Source: Topomyia yanbarensis
Lineage: Eukaryota; Arthropoda; Insecta; Diptera; Culicidae
Direction: 5' to 3'
DNA length: 64,000 nt
NCBI RefSeq assembly: GCF_030247195.1
Contig: NC_080672.1
Coordinates: forward strand, 250,843,556-250,907,555
Below are positions 11,575 to 25,501 of the stretch, piece by piece. The position numbers and the translations under genes were made by a program. The first letter of the stretch is position 1. The number at the start of each line of letters is the position of its first letter. The notes under the pieces are model-generated. The model was not told where the DNA came from and did no database searches. It saw only the letters and a list, made by a program, of their open reading frames with translations.

Positions 11575-11690
11575 TGATAGACCTTTCATTTGAAATAAGT
11601 TTGGATAAAATCGGTTTAGCCGTTGCTAAGATACACGAATGAGAGTTTGTTCGTTACATACACACACAGACATTGTCAAACTTATTTTTC
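11575..11690 (+). repeat. Fragment of the 'AGAAAGGC' repeat
   Basis: Contains GACCTTTCATTTGAAATAAG, AAAATCGGTTTAGCC and a short ACACACAGACATT tract in the family order, then breaks off into unrelated coding-like sequence. Confidence 0.65.
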
Positions 11691-12300
11691 ATGATCAGGA
11701 AGAGCTGAGAAAGGCTGAGGCTGATAAAAACAAGAATTCCTTGGAGAAATTAAAAATGATGCGGAAATTTGATGATTTCAAAACGAAACGAGCTACTGCC
11801 CAAAAGCAGTGACGAAGGAAGATGACAGAAGCAGAGGGAGAGATTCCAATTAGAAACATGAAAAGGCTCGCTGAGAAACGTCGTCGTTCGCTAGGGAGTA
11901 AGAAAGCACAGAAGAATTGAAACTGACTGCAAAAACAGATTTTAACTAATGGAACGACAATGGAAAAAAAGGCTTATAAAACCACACAATCACTTGGTAG
12001 AGCAGTGAAGAAATCCATGCAAGCAGTTCCTGTTTCCGGCATACGTAGAAAAGCATAATTCAGCAAAGATTGTTGTTGGCATGAATGGTAATGACCGTAA
12101 TTCTCTAAATAATATTATCTCACCTTATAAGACCCAAGAGAAAAAATTATACGATTCTGATCTAGTCGGTGAAATCAGGAGATTGTTTGAACGAGATCAC
12201 ATTTCTGGAATTTTATCGAAAACAAAACATGTGAAGCAATACGATAAGCGGGGCACTGGAGAAGCGGTACTCTCTCAACAAGACACGTGCTCTTGACAGT
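11690..12300 (+). pseudogene. Decayed coding remnant of unknown family
   Basis: Between about 11691 and 12060 a lysine/arginine/glutamate-rich peptide can be read with few stops (blocks such as EELRKAEADKNKN and LGRAVKKSMQAV), followed at 12081-12296 by a 71-codon frame with SPYKTQEKKLYDSDLVGEIR and LFERDHISGIL. Composition and in-frame stops look like a dead gene rather than chance. The second part loosely resembles a charged N-terminal region seen in some transposon-associated proteins of invertebrates, but that is recollection of a pattern, not a match. It lies between a repeat fragment and a LINE fossil, so a transposon origin is more likely than a host gene. Confidence 0.35.
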
Positions 12301-12549
12301 TATAGAAGCCTTGGTAATTTTTAAAGACGAAAGAAAGAATGTACTTAAAACTCAGCTAAATTTAATTGAAAAGTGAGCGGATTTATCGACACCTCCGAGG
12401 GAATATTTGAGTTAACAGAAAGACAACACCCCAAAGAGATATTGACATTCAGATATTCTGGGTTAGAAACAATAGCATACCCTCGAGTTTCAGCTCTCTG
12501 TGCATAGGTTTATCTATGCATAGAGAACCAAAAGTCCGGATACGTAATA

Positions 12550-13690
12550 GCATTACTGCAGGGCAGTTACATATCAAATAATATGAAGTTCCGTAATCGG
12601 ATTCACAAAGATCACACGAATGATACTCAGCACGCTGAATAGTAGCCAGGCGATAATTAAGTTTCTAATGTACAGTCAGTGCCCGGACTAAAATACTGCT
12701 TTGAAAGATATCGCAAATTCTATGACATTTTCTGACTCACATTCGGCAGAACAGTCTTTGTTTTAACACAATCTACGTCAATAGTTGGCATGTTCGGAGG
12801 CAGCCTAAGAGCGAATATTGTGTTTATTCAAATTATCGACAGTAATAGAACTGATTCTGGACCAATGAAGTTAGTGGCAGCGCCAGCTCTAGCCAATTCG
12901 TCCCACCATTCATCGCTAGTAATACCGGAATGACCTGGTACCCATAGAAGGTAGATTGCATTTGTAATTCAATTTTGATTACGACATGCGATTACTGATT
13001 TCGGTCTCGGATTTGCCGAACTAAGTTCTTTTAGGGCAGCTTGACTATCAGAGCACTGTCAATTCCCTGTTAAGGTGGCAATAGCACGTCACACAGAATA
13101 TTTCTTCTTGGAATACGGTACAGTATCTACCAAGCGAATGAGATTGGTTTAATGTCATTTCACGACAATAGACACCAGCATCAGCACTGTCAGTATAACA
13201 AACTACGTATTCTTCAAGTTGTCGCTCTACCCAGCCAGACACCCATTCCTCGGGAGGAGGGTCACTGGGAGTATGTATATACTCATCTCAAGTCTTCTGT
13301 TGCTAGTTGTACAATCTATTGAGCTACTGTTCCAGGGCCCAGTAACCTTAAGACGATATGCACAAGAAAGTGTTTCTTGTTTCAGAAACATGTGCCTCTA
13401 GAGCGGCAGTAGCTGTTGTCGAGAACGCACCAGTCATCGCAATCAAGACCATCCTTTGAAGATGGTTTAACGATTGAATTGTCATGACTTCTCACCTTCT
13501 GCCACCACACAAGGCACCAGTTTGCCAGTATTGGTCTAATAATTGTGTAGATCCAGTGAATGCACTTGGGTTTGAGTCCCCAAGGGTTGCCTACATTGGC
13601 CGAAGGCCATGCAAGTTTTCTTGATTCTGAAATCAATGTGAGCTGTCCAATTGAGTTTTGAGTCAACAATTACGCTAACGTACTGAATTT
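12550..13690 (-). pseudogene. RNase H-bearing LINE fossil (RT end plus RNase H)
   Basis: Reads right to left. At 13690-13380 comes the C-terminal part of reverse transcriptase (a VDSKLNWTAHIDF-like block, then PKCIHWIYT and RPILANW). RNase H follows at about 13245-12800 with CYTDSAD, GVYCREM, the SQAALKEL-like block and GHSGITSDEWWDELA-like residues, then the C-terminal domain to about 12550. It aligns base by base with the better-preserved minus-strand LINE at 62851-64000. Multiple frameshifts and stops make it non-functional. The block order fits the I/LOA group of LINEs carrying RNase H; exact clade not settled. Confidence 0.75.
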
Positions 13691-13699
13691 GATATCAAA

Positions 13700-15572
13700 T
13701 AACTATTGAAAAAAAATGATTTTCTTAGAATTTTGAGCTCCCTTGCACCTATAGTTGATATAGTGTACCTATAGTTGCAAGTCCCATAAGAAAGCAATGG
13801 GATTTGCAACAATAGGAACCGAAATTAGCGATTGTACCACTATTGGTACATGTGTTCCTATAATGGTACAAGCGGTTATGAATACATAAATTGGTTATTA
13901 AACCATTTTTATATTTTTCCTATGAAGTAGGAACTGAAAGCTTTCGTTTAATGTATTAACATTGCCCATAGGTCTATTCATCGATTTTTTTATCAAAAGT
14001 TTTCCTTAAGTATGCGACTATTGGTACATCCACCCTATGTACAAAACATGTCTAACAAGAAGCATACAAGTTGATGGTAGTATCTCATTCACTAATTTCT
14101 TAGAAAGTAATGACTTTGCATAACATGTTAATTTAGCCACCAGTTCCCCTAATCCCATAAAAATTTCTATTTTTCAAAATCATAAATTGCTCTTTAAAAT
14201 ATAGGTAGGTTAAAAAACCCGTGCGAGAGCAAAATGCTCTGTAACAACTGAACAGAATGCACCACGAGCAAGCAAACTATTTTGTTTTTTTTTTGGAAAT
14301 CATAAAACTCAAATTTTTTTTCAAATTTCAGAAATCGAATTCGTATTTTTGATGCTTGATGTTTGATCTTTAAAATGCATGAAACGTCGAGATTTTATGT
14401 TATCTCGAAATTTTTTTTTATAAAAATCGACTTTTTGGGACCGATTTCGCTCCTTTTTTCAATTCAATATTACCGTGGCTGGTTTCTCTTTTGCAAAATT
14501 TTTGACCTCGAATAATGATTTCTTTTCTTGTATATAGTTGTCATGTATAATAAAATTGTAATGTATACATTTGAAAACATTTAATAAATATAAGCAACTA
14601 AAAATTCTCGTGTTCATGATTGAGAAAGGCACAATTGCACCGCTAGGTGGATTAAAATAGGTTTTTTGTTTATATCTCGCACTGATATACGGTTCTCAAA
14701 TTTTGACAGTGTAGGTTTACTACGACTGGTCTTACCTTTTCTAGAAATGCTCAGAAACTTTTAATAAAAGCAAGGGGTTTTCCTTCGGGCGGTGCGTTAC
14801 CCATTTACCCCTATAATGATTCTTTAATTCTAAATTCCGAGTGTGGGTCGAGTATTTCTACAGAAAAAACTAAAACAAAGAAGTCGCCTAGCACCGGTTG
14901 ATTTTGCAAAGCCTACTACTAGTTTTTCAATGAGTAGAGAAGAAAGCGAAGGAATTCAATGATAAGTGAGTTTTCAATAGGTTGTATTGTCCCAGTAATC
15001 GTTGTCTGAGTTAAAGAATGCCATATGAGCATTACTGAGGAAACTTTATTGTGGTGGGATCCGTTGTCGTTGAGAGGGGAAATTGAACACCTACAAGGAT
15101 GAGCTCTACCGGCACAATGAATGGTTGAAAGACCACCCAGAATTTTATTGTGGTGAGGCTTGAATTTTGATAATTTAAACACAATAAAAGTGGAACTTTA
15201 TTAGGGATCATTTGTTTTACTTCATCATTTAAGTTCAACAGGGAAGTTGAGCATTCATTTCTTATGTTTCAGGTTTGGTGAACGTTTTGTGCTAAATTAG
15301 GACAATAATCATTCTCCCATTTCATTTTTCATTTTTTTAATCATTTTTTTCTCCCCAAACACTGATGTAATAAAAAATGTACCCGGTTCAAGAAACTATC
15401 TGTATAAGAAGAAATCTCCAAATGATCACAATTATTAGCCGTTTCACATTTCTCATTAAAGAAATGTGTAGAATTCTCTCAAACTCAAACAGTTTGACGA
15501 TTTGGAAAAATCATGCAATCAATTATTAACGCGATAACTGCTAATTTTGGGCCAATAACAACTTCGGAGATT
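13700..15572. other. Unassigned AT-rich stretch with small repeats
   Basis: From 13740 to 14035 short variants of ACCTATAGTTG / CTATTGGTACA recur in both orientations, suggesting another TA-type element with a reiterated motif, but clear ends were not found. At 14625-14665 lies an inverted match to the ATCCACCTATAGGTGCAATT end seen at 2550-2570. The rest holds only short unsupported frames. Confidence 0.4.
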
Positions 15573-15576
15573 TTAA

Positions 15577-17351
15577 CCCTTGAACGTTGCACTGGGGAAC
15601 GAATTTACACCACGCCTTCTTTGGGGCAATGTGAAAACGAGAATTTGGCATTTAGCGACCTGGAACCCTAATCATAATTCAATTTAGAGTGCCTAGCAAC
15701 AAAAGGAAAAGGTGTGTAAGCTAGCGCTTCGTTTTTTCGCGGGCCGCAGAACCATCTTTGCCTAAAAAAAATAGAACGAAACAAAAAGATTAGTGTTTAG
15801 TAGATTTATAAGAATTTGGTAAAGGGATTATTTAAAGGAGGGATTTAGATTTAGATTTAGATTAGGAATTATTAGGAAAGATAAAAAGGAAAGGGCAATG
15901 TAAATAATTACCTGAAAATAAAATGCATGCGATCACCATCGACGATCACCACCTAATCAGCCAAACAAACATGACAGAAGGATAGCAGATACGAAGCCAG
16001 ATGAGACAACCATACATCGAGCGTATTACTACGTATTACTCGCCCGTCGATGAAGATGAAGCAGATGATAATGATGATAACAATGATAACGCGCAGACAA
16101 GCTCGTCTGTTCTAAAAAAAACCAAAATGACGGTTTAACCTGACTGCATCTCTGGAAGGGTTTCCGTCTTGGAAATTGTTTAGAATAGAGTTAATATAAA
16201 ATTATTGTTTCGTCGTCTATTTGAAAAAAAAATCGATAGAGAGCAAAGTTTGTTTCTTGGTATAGAAGAGATAACAAAAGGGCGGCAAAGGTCACAATAG
16301 CTCTAGAATTCGAATTTAAATTTGTAAGGCGCGAAAGTGAACATCGTTTTTTTAAAATTGATTGTGGTTCATCAACAGGACGGGAGGTTTTGGATCTGGA
16401 CCAGATTGGAGTCAGCGAAGTTGGTAAGATTGGTGGTGATCGCAAGAAGAATAGTGTAAATAGCAGGCCTAAGAATTGTATATAGTAGTTATAAGAAAGT
16501 TAATTTGAAAAATTAACGGAAGTAGATTAGAAATTTAAGAAATTTGAGTTTAATTCTCGAACCTTATAGGTGGTACAGTTTGCTGAAAACCTTCGTGGAA
16601 GCAGGTGTCAAAGTTGGCGTGGGGTACATTTGTACCCCAGTGTACGGTTACCGTTAGCGTTTCATCAGGTTTCGCTCTGTCAGTGGAAATGTGACTCTTG
16701 ACAATACCAGTTTAAATACTGGTTGTTTTACTACGTAAGTAACAATTAGTATTATATAATCGTTTTTAATCATTTATTCAATTAATTTAATTTTGAAGCA
16801 GAAAAAAATTGTTCGCATTTTGCTGATTTTTATTGTTTTTCAACACAATGGCTCGCAAGTATAACTTGCGCACTCTAACTGATGTAACAGTAGCGTTGCG
16901 TGTTACCAATGTATTACTGGTCAGAAATATTTTTTTCATTTCAATTTCCACTCCATTTCGTGGAATTTTCCAAAACCCGATTTTTAAACTTTCACTCTTC
17001 CAAATAGTTGCACTTTTCCAAAAATAGCTAAATCTCATTTTATGTCGTTTTTAGACAATTCTTTCAACTTTGCCAAACCGGTTGAAAATTTGCAGTCATG
17101 ATAATTTTTGAGAAAAAAAATCAAATCCGCTATTTTTTCACTTTTTTTGTTCAAGCTAATTTATGTATCATTGATTCCATAAATTCCGTACTTTCACTAA
17201 CACAGTTATTTTCGCAATTAAAAAACGAAGAAAATGATGTATTATACATTTCTTTTGTTTACATTTTTACCTGCGAAAATTACGAGTACCCCACGTTTGT
17301 TCCCCTAGATCAACGTTCTAGGGTGGGAAACGCAAGTGCAACGGTCTAGGG
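15577..17351. mobile_element. piggyBac-like non-autonomous element (TTAA-flanked)
   Basis: TTAA at 15573-15576 and 17352-17355 flank ends CCCTTGAACGTTGCACT and, inverted, CCCTAGACCGTTGCACT (15 of 17 identical). TTAA targets and termini starting CCC(T) are hallmarks of the piggyBac superfamily. Length is 1,775 bp. No transposase is readable; a short frame at 16833-17027 has no recognisable motif. A near-palindrome GGGGTACATTTGTACCCC sits at about 16620-16637. The middle (15700-16560) is purine-rich with GATTTAGATTTAGATTTAG repeats and may itself be an inserted LTR-like sequence (speculation). Confidence 0.7.
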
Positions 17352-17559
17352 TTAATGGATGCAATATGCCCTTTCTTTTTATCTTGTGTTTACACAGATT
17401 AATCCTACTATAAGTGAAATATATTCAGTAATTTTACTTCAAGGGATTATATTGGGGTGATGTCTTCAGTAAATTTGTAGTTTGTATTTTTGCTAACAAA
17501 TCACCAAGAATTAATCTTAAACATTTTGAAAGTTCTGGCATGTTATTAAAGGATGACCC

Positions 17560-17710
17560 TTCTGCGCCTACTTATCGTTCAAAATTATAATGATCCGTTA
17601 AAAAACAGCCCATTTTTCGATAAAACGGAAAAGGACATAAGCGCATTTTTATATTTCACTTTTTCTATCTACTAGCGCTAGAAATAACCACTGAACAATT
17701 CCAAATTGTC
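17560..17710 (-). repeat. Dispersed repeat, partner of 10920-11060
   Basis: Reverse-complement counterpart of 10920-11060, sharing CTAGCGCTAGAAATAACCAC-like and TTTCGATAAAACGGA blocks in the same order. Confidence 0.55.
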
Positions 17711-17769
17711 TAAATGTTCACTCACAGTATACATATTTTCATTTGCCAGAATCTACTGGCAAGTTACAA

Positions 17770-18010
17770 CCATCGGATCGATCTGAAACATTCCGGTTCC
17801 GGAGGTTGAAGAATGCGGCCACACAGAACTTTTCCATATAAACTGGTACTACCATGATATCTAAAACATGCAAATTAAAATTAACATTAATTTTGATGCC
17901 AAATGGCTTTAAAATGCATGAAACATCGGGATTTAATGCAATAATGAATTTTTAGACGTAGTTCATTGGTCACATTTTTGCCAACGACTCAGTTCGTCGA
18001 GATAGGAAAA
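17770..18010 (-). repeat. Fragment of the 'AGAAAGGC' repeat, inverted
   Basis: Contains, on the minus strand, the CTCAACTCCGGAACCGGAAT-like block, the CCATGATGGTAGTACC-like block and the TCTCGACGAACTGAGTCG block, with internal deletions relative to the full copies. Confidence 0.6.
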
Positions 18011-18770
18011 TGTATATCAAAAACATCCTGAGCAGAAAATATGTTTAAAAACCTACCCAGGAAGGGTTAGGGCAGCCACCGACCCTCTAAAACATCAACT
18101 CTTGCTACCGAACCTGATTCCTCCACGGCACTACTTTACGGCATTACTTCGGAGGGAGGTTTTTTATGCGCATTGCACCCACTCTAAGCCAACTACTTAG
18201 TAGTTAGTTCCTTCAGTAGGGTTAGAGCACCACTCCCCGACACACCAACAGTTTTCGACCATCCACACACACACTTAATTCGGCTCGGCTATTTCCCAAC
18301 AGCTGTGTAATCAGCAAAATAAGAACTGATATCTCAGTAAAGTGAGATTTGTTAGCTGATTTTCGGTGAAATATTTTCCGAGTATCAGCTATGAAATGTC
18401 ACTTTTACTGAGATCTCAGGCAAAAAATGGTTTACTGAGATCTCAGCTGCTGAGATTTCGGCAAAAGATGCAAAAAAAGCTGAGAATTGTCAGAAAAAAT
18501 TAACTGTGCAAAGTGGTCATTTCTGTATGTCGAGACGAGAACTCATGCTCATGTTCTCATGCTATTCAGTAACAATGACTCGGTTCCTTGTGTCGTTCAG
18601 CACAACAGCTTCTTGAGTCGTTTGATTCTCTGTTCAGTGACATTCAGCACCACAGCTCCTTTAAGCCCTTTGGCTCCCTTCTTGTGCCATTTCGCACCAC
18701 TTTCTCATTGATACATTCAGTTCCACACCTGTTCTCGAACTACTCGAGCAAAGTTCTCTCGAAACTGTAC
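18011..18770. other. Unassigned stretch with CT-rich and CAGC-rich sequence
   Basis: Includes a cluster of GAGATCTCAGC-like palindromic words at about 18310-18480 and pyrimidine-rich sequence with repeated TTCAGCACCACAGCT-like words at 18595-18720. No gene supported. Confidence 0.35.
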
Positions 18771-21590
18771 CAACCAGTTAGGTGGCGAGGTCGGTCCGGC
18801 GATTCCGATGGAACAAGGCGTCAGGTTCGCTGGTGCCCTGACGACCCACGATAGGTGGTGTGTCGTCGTGATCTACTCAGTTTAGTTCGCGGCGGTGATT
18901 CTAGCTTACGTCAACGGAGAATTCCCCGGCGAAAGAAGTTCTCCCGATACCGATTCTTCTTTTGTTTTCGCTATATTTCTCTCGGCCTAACCGGTAGGGT
19001 CCGGCGATTCCGGGTGGAGCGTGGTGTCCTGTTCGGTGGCGCTCCGACTAGTCATACCTGGTGCTTCGTCGCAGTCTACTCGACCAGTCCCTGCATTGCG
19101 TCCAGCATACTCTCGCGGAGTTTCTGGGCGGTGATTGCTTTTCCGAAACTGTTGCTCGCTGTTCATCACGCCATTGCCACTGGAAGGCGGTTGACTGCGG
19201 TCCACGTGTTCACATCGTTTGTCATTCTGTAAACGACATTATTAGGGTTTATGTCCGGCCAACCCGTTTCAAGCTTCTCTCTGCGTATCCCTTCGAACCT
19301 CGAACATGCGAAGAGGATGTGCTCCTGTGACTCCTCGACTTTCTTACACTCCGGGCACAATGGTGACGTTGCGTGCCCTAACCGATGAAGATGCTTCCTG
19401 AAGCAGACTTGGCACGACAAGAGCTGTGTCTGGTGGAAGTTCACTCTCCGTGCTTTCTATTGACCCACGTCGACGGGTTTTGGATGAGCCAGTAGGTCTA
19501 CCTTCCGTCTCCGTATTGTCCCATTTCTGCTGCCATCATACTATCGAATCGATTCTCATCGTCTTCCTGACGCTTTTGGTATTTCTACGATTTTAGCACT
19601 CCGCCAAAATGATCCCGGACGTTCATGCTGCCTTCGAGGATATTGTTCTGTACGCGCTCCGGGCCGTGCGACCATCAGTCGGTCGGTCCTGTTCAGTTTT
19701 TCGCGGTTCCGCTTGCTCTTCAGAGTCGCCCCTCGGGCAGGAGCCACGTATCGCAGTATCATCTTCACTTCCTCAAGTGTCTCACCCACCACCGTTTGTG
19801 ACAAGTTGTCCGGGAAACCCACGATTTTCACTTTTCTTGGCAGTGTCAAGATCCCACCGTACATCCCGTTCTAGAGAGATGGACTGAGAATGGAGTCCTG
19901 AGGAACGCCCACTGTGACTCGCACTAACTTCTGCCCTTCGTTTTTCTCGGCCAGTAGCATAATGATCTGGAAGTGGCTCTTCAGGATCAGGCATAGATAT
20001 ACGGGAACCCCATTATGTACAGCGCTATGGCGATGGTTTTCGAATTAGTGCTGTTAAACGAATTCTTCACATCTGTCGTGACCGCAGCGCAGTATCGATT
20101 ACCTTTTCGGTTCTGTTTAGATGTGTTCTCGGCAATCTCGAGCACTGTCCAAATTACCTCCATTGTCGATACTGCTTTGCGAAACCACACACCAAAAAAA
20201 TATGAATTTTATCGTTGACGTAATTGCAAGCATGACATAATTTAGTAAACTGTAATTCACGAAATGCCGAAATATAACTGCACTCCGTTTAATTTTACAT
20301 GATACATATACATTACATGCGCAATGACATGAAATTACACGTACTGCCATTCAGAACAATCGCCATATGTGGCGTAAAATTACATGATTAGCGAAATTCA
20401 ACGTCAAGTAAAATTAAAATGAAACGTAAAAGTAAGTCATTTTTGATGCTCGTATATGTCAGGGTCAGGAGACGTAAATTTACACGATTTTTTCTAGGTG
20501 TGCAGAGCTGCATCTAGAACAGCCCCGTCATCCCTCCGTACATTTTATCATCCTGTTGAGGATGATTAAATTTAAGAGTTTTCCGAGTGTATTCAGCAGA
20601 CATATAGGCATATGCGAGGCCAGACTGCCCGGAGGATTCACTGGCGTTGGCACCAACACCAGCTTCTGTACCTTCCACATATTCTCCAGTTCATTTTCGC
20701 TGTCAGTGAAGGACTACAGAACGTGACGTCGATGATAGATTCCCTCCTTTCCCTCCCATCTCTCCGAAATATGCTAACGGAGCCTTTATTGCACAATCGT
20801 ACGCCTAATTTCGCTAGACCTTCCTGCAGGATACATGCTCTTGCATTGGTTACTCTACTATCTCATTCCACAGTCCAGGCGTTGAAGTCACTACAAATGA
20901 CTACCGGCTTTCGGCCGATCGACTGCTTGGTTAACTGCTCCAGAACTAGGCTGAACTGCTCCACTGTCTACCTTGGAGGAGCGTAACAGCTGCACACGAA
21001 GACCGCGTTGATTTTGGTGGTCTCGAAACTTTCGTATGAACGTTTTATCACTTCTTGAATGAGGAATCTGCCCATAGCCTGTATCGCTGTTCTATCCGCC
21101 ACCCAGTTACTGTTATCAGAGGGACTTGACAGGACGTCATTCATAGTTTTTGCCGTAGAATGCCGCAACAGTTGCTGTGCGGTGCCACAGTGATTCAGGT
21201 TTATTGGGATTATTTCCATTGCTGTTGGCCTACAATCATTCTCTTGTAGGCAGGGCATTTGAAGTCGTTAACGTCTTCTGGAGTGCAAAGCATGCATTTC
21301 GGTCCCTGCGTGCGGTCTATCGCAAAATTGCCTGTCTCCCCGTATTTCCAGCACATCTTTGATCTGTTTGGGCCTTTGCAAGGCCTTACCTAGTGTCCAA
21401 AGCCAAAACACTTGAAGCATTTCACGCGTGGGGCGGCTCTCAGTGGGCATCCCGACCATCCAACCGTAACTTTGTCTACCTCGAGCGCCTTGTCAGAAGC
21501 GGTTACCGGAAGATGAATAATCGCTGTCAGTGTTGCTCCGTGCAGGGCCTAAAATTCTCATATCCATTCAATAAACGATGAAACCCACTG
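18771..21590 (-). pseudogene. R1-clade LINE fossil, left copy
   Basis: On the minus strand: ORF1 zinc-knuckle region (about 21460-21250, RVKCFKCFGFGH followed by an in-frame TAG); start of ORF2 (INLNHCGTAQQLL near 21220); endonuclease with NNWVADRT-, CSCYAPPR- and DFNAW-like blocks (21150-20600); RT pieces with NRYCAAVTTDVKNSFNS (motif A region, about 20110-20040) and KIVGFPDNL where FADD is expected (about 19830-19800); then the C-terminal CPECKKVEESQEHILFAC zinc-binding region at 19370-19290. Below 19160 is the element's 3' UTR (repeated AATCGCCGGACC words). Large parts of the RT are deleted and there are many frameshifts; the element is dead. It carries a 315-bp insertion at 20188-20502. 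Confidence 0.85.
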
Positions 21591-21684
21591 GATTCACTTT
21601 CGTCTATTTGCTGCTTCATTCGTTACCAAATACATACAAAGCAAAACAATAAGACAACGTCCCTTTTTCTTTCGATTCTACGGG
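19347..21684 (-). repeat. Left arm of a ~2-kb inverted duplication
   Basis: The reverse complement of this interval matches 22525-24542 from end to end, apart from the 315-bp insertion at 20188-20502, a few small indels and scattered substitutions. With the insertion removed the arm lengths are about 2,021 and 2,018 bp. Confidence 0.9.
20188..20502. mobile_element. 315-bp MITE-like insertion with readable empty site
   Basis: Ends read CACACCAAAAAAAT and, inverted, CACACCTAGAAAAAAT. The uninterrupted version exists in the other arm (about 23690-23710), where ...GCGAAACCAGAGCTGC is continuous; comparison leaves CA duplicated at both junctions. The interior contains repeated CGTAAAATTACATG-like words. 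No coding capacity. Superfamily undecided; a 2-bp non-TA duplication is unusual. Confidence 0.75.
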
Positions 21685-24542
<2,858 letters not shown>

Positions 24543-24740
24543 TTTTTTTACAACGGAGAAGACCTTTACGTCCTAGCCCAGTACACGTGCTATTGGTAGG
24601 GTCTAATCTACCACACGGGGTGCACTGGGGGCGTGTCGGGCTCGAATGGTGACGCTGCCATTAATACCGACTAAACTCTATTGGGCTCCGCCATCGTTCC
24701 TCCCAGGAACTACCTCTCGGTATTTTTTCTGGGGGGATGG
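24543..24740. other. Unassigned GC-richer junction sequence
   Basis: Begins with a T-run at the breakpoint of the inverted duplication. Contains no recognised family or gene. Confidence 0.35.
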
Positions 24741-24789
24741 ATGTACATAATGTACTCATTCACTCTCACTCACGCGTTCATACGTCCTG

Positions 24790-25130
24790 TATGAGGCTTA
24801 CTTGGGTGCTCTCTCTATCGCACTTTGATTCACTCTCAAACACTTCCATATGATGCTGACTTTTGTGCTCACCTTTTTCGTTCCTTGCGAGGCTGACTTG
24901 TGTGCTCACCTTATTCATTGCTAGGCTTACTTTTGTGCTCGCCCCACCCATACCATGTGAGGCTGACTTGGGTGCTCACCCTATCACCTGATTCACTCTC
25001 GATCGTGCCACTTTATTGTACCTCTGTCACTCTCCCTGGCATCCCATGTGGGACATTTTTCTTAGGCCCCACTTCTGACATACCATGCGAGGCTGACTTG
25101 TGTGCTCACCTTTTGACATTAAAAATGTCT
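24790..25130 (+). repeat. Array of degenerate GAGGCTGACTTGTGTGCTCACC units
   Basis: Variants of GAGGCTGACTTGTGTGCTCA occur about six times (near 24791, 24851, 24889, 24922, 24960 and 25089) at irregular spacing of roughly 33-130 bp, separated by CATACCATG- and TTCACTCTC-like words. A 251-bp open frame over them is a by-product of the repeats. Followed at 25148-25170 by GGTGTCATTCTAAAATCTAA, which recurs at 60285-60306 and may be the tail of a retroposon. Confidence 0.6.
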
Positions 25131-25170
25131 TACTCCACTATCTGGGGCTAGGTGTCATTCTAAAATCTAA

Positions 25171-25440
25171 ACTATCTCCCATGTAACGAAACTATGTAAG
25201 GTTTGCACGCTTATAACTCCGATATTACTAGATGGATTTTAATCATTCATACACCAACCGATTCAGAAACACCTAACTTAAATATTGGTAATAATTTAAT
25301 ATCTCCCCAATAAAAGTAGACTTTTAAAAATTGGTAAAATTAAAAAGTTCACGAAAAAGGGAAAATTACCATTCGTGATGCAGATTTCTCAGACACAGCC
25401 GTCATTAGAGGGTAGGTTAGTGGCTCAATCACAAACGAAA
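25171..25440. other. Unassigned AT-rich stretch
   Basis: No gene, paired ends or repeat recognised. Confidence 0.35.
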
Positions 25441-25443
25441 AGT

Positions 25444-25482
25444 CATAAATAGAAGCAACGCATGTCCGTTTAAATCAGTTGT
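25444..25482 (+). promoter_or_regulatory. Candidate core promoter, copy 1 (CATAAATAG + TCAGTT)
   Basis: CATAAATAG at 25444 is followed, 33 bp from its first base to the A of the initiator, by TCAGTT, the arthropod initiator consensus. A diverged second copy lies at 26611. A hAT-like element has inserted about 20 bp downstream of the putative start. No transcript or ORF confirms use. Confidence 0.35.
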
Positions 25483-25501
25483 TGCTCTTATCCCATATGA
25501 G

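Noticed and set aside
15577..17351. Solo LTR or LTR retrotransposon 5' region in the purine-rich interior
   Set aside because: No TG...CA limits, primer-binding site or direct repeat could be identified.
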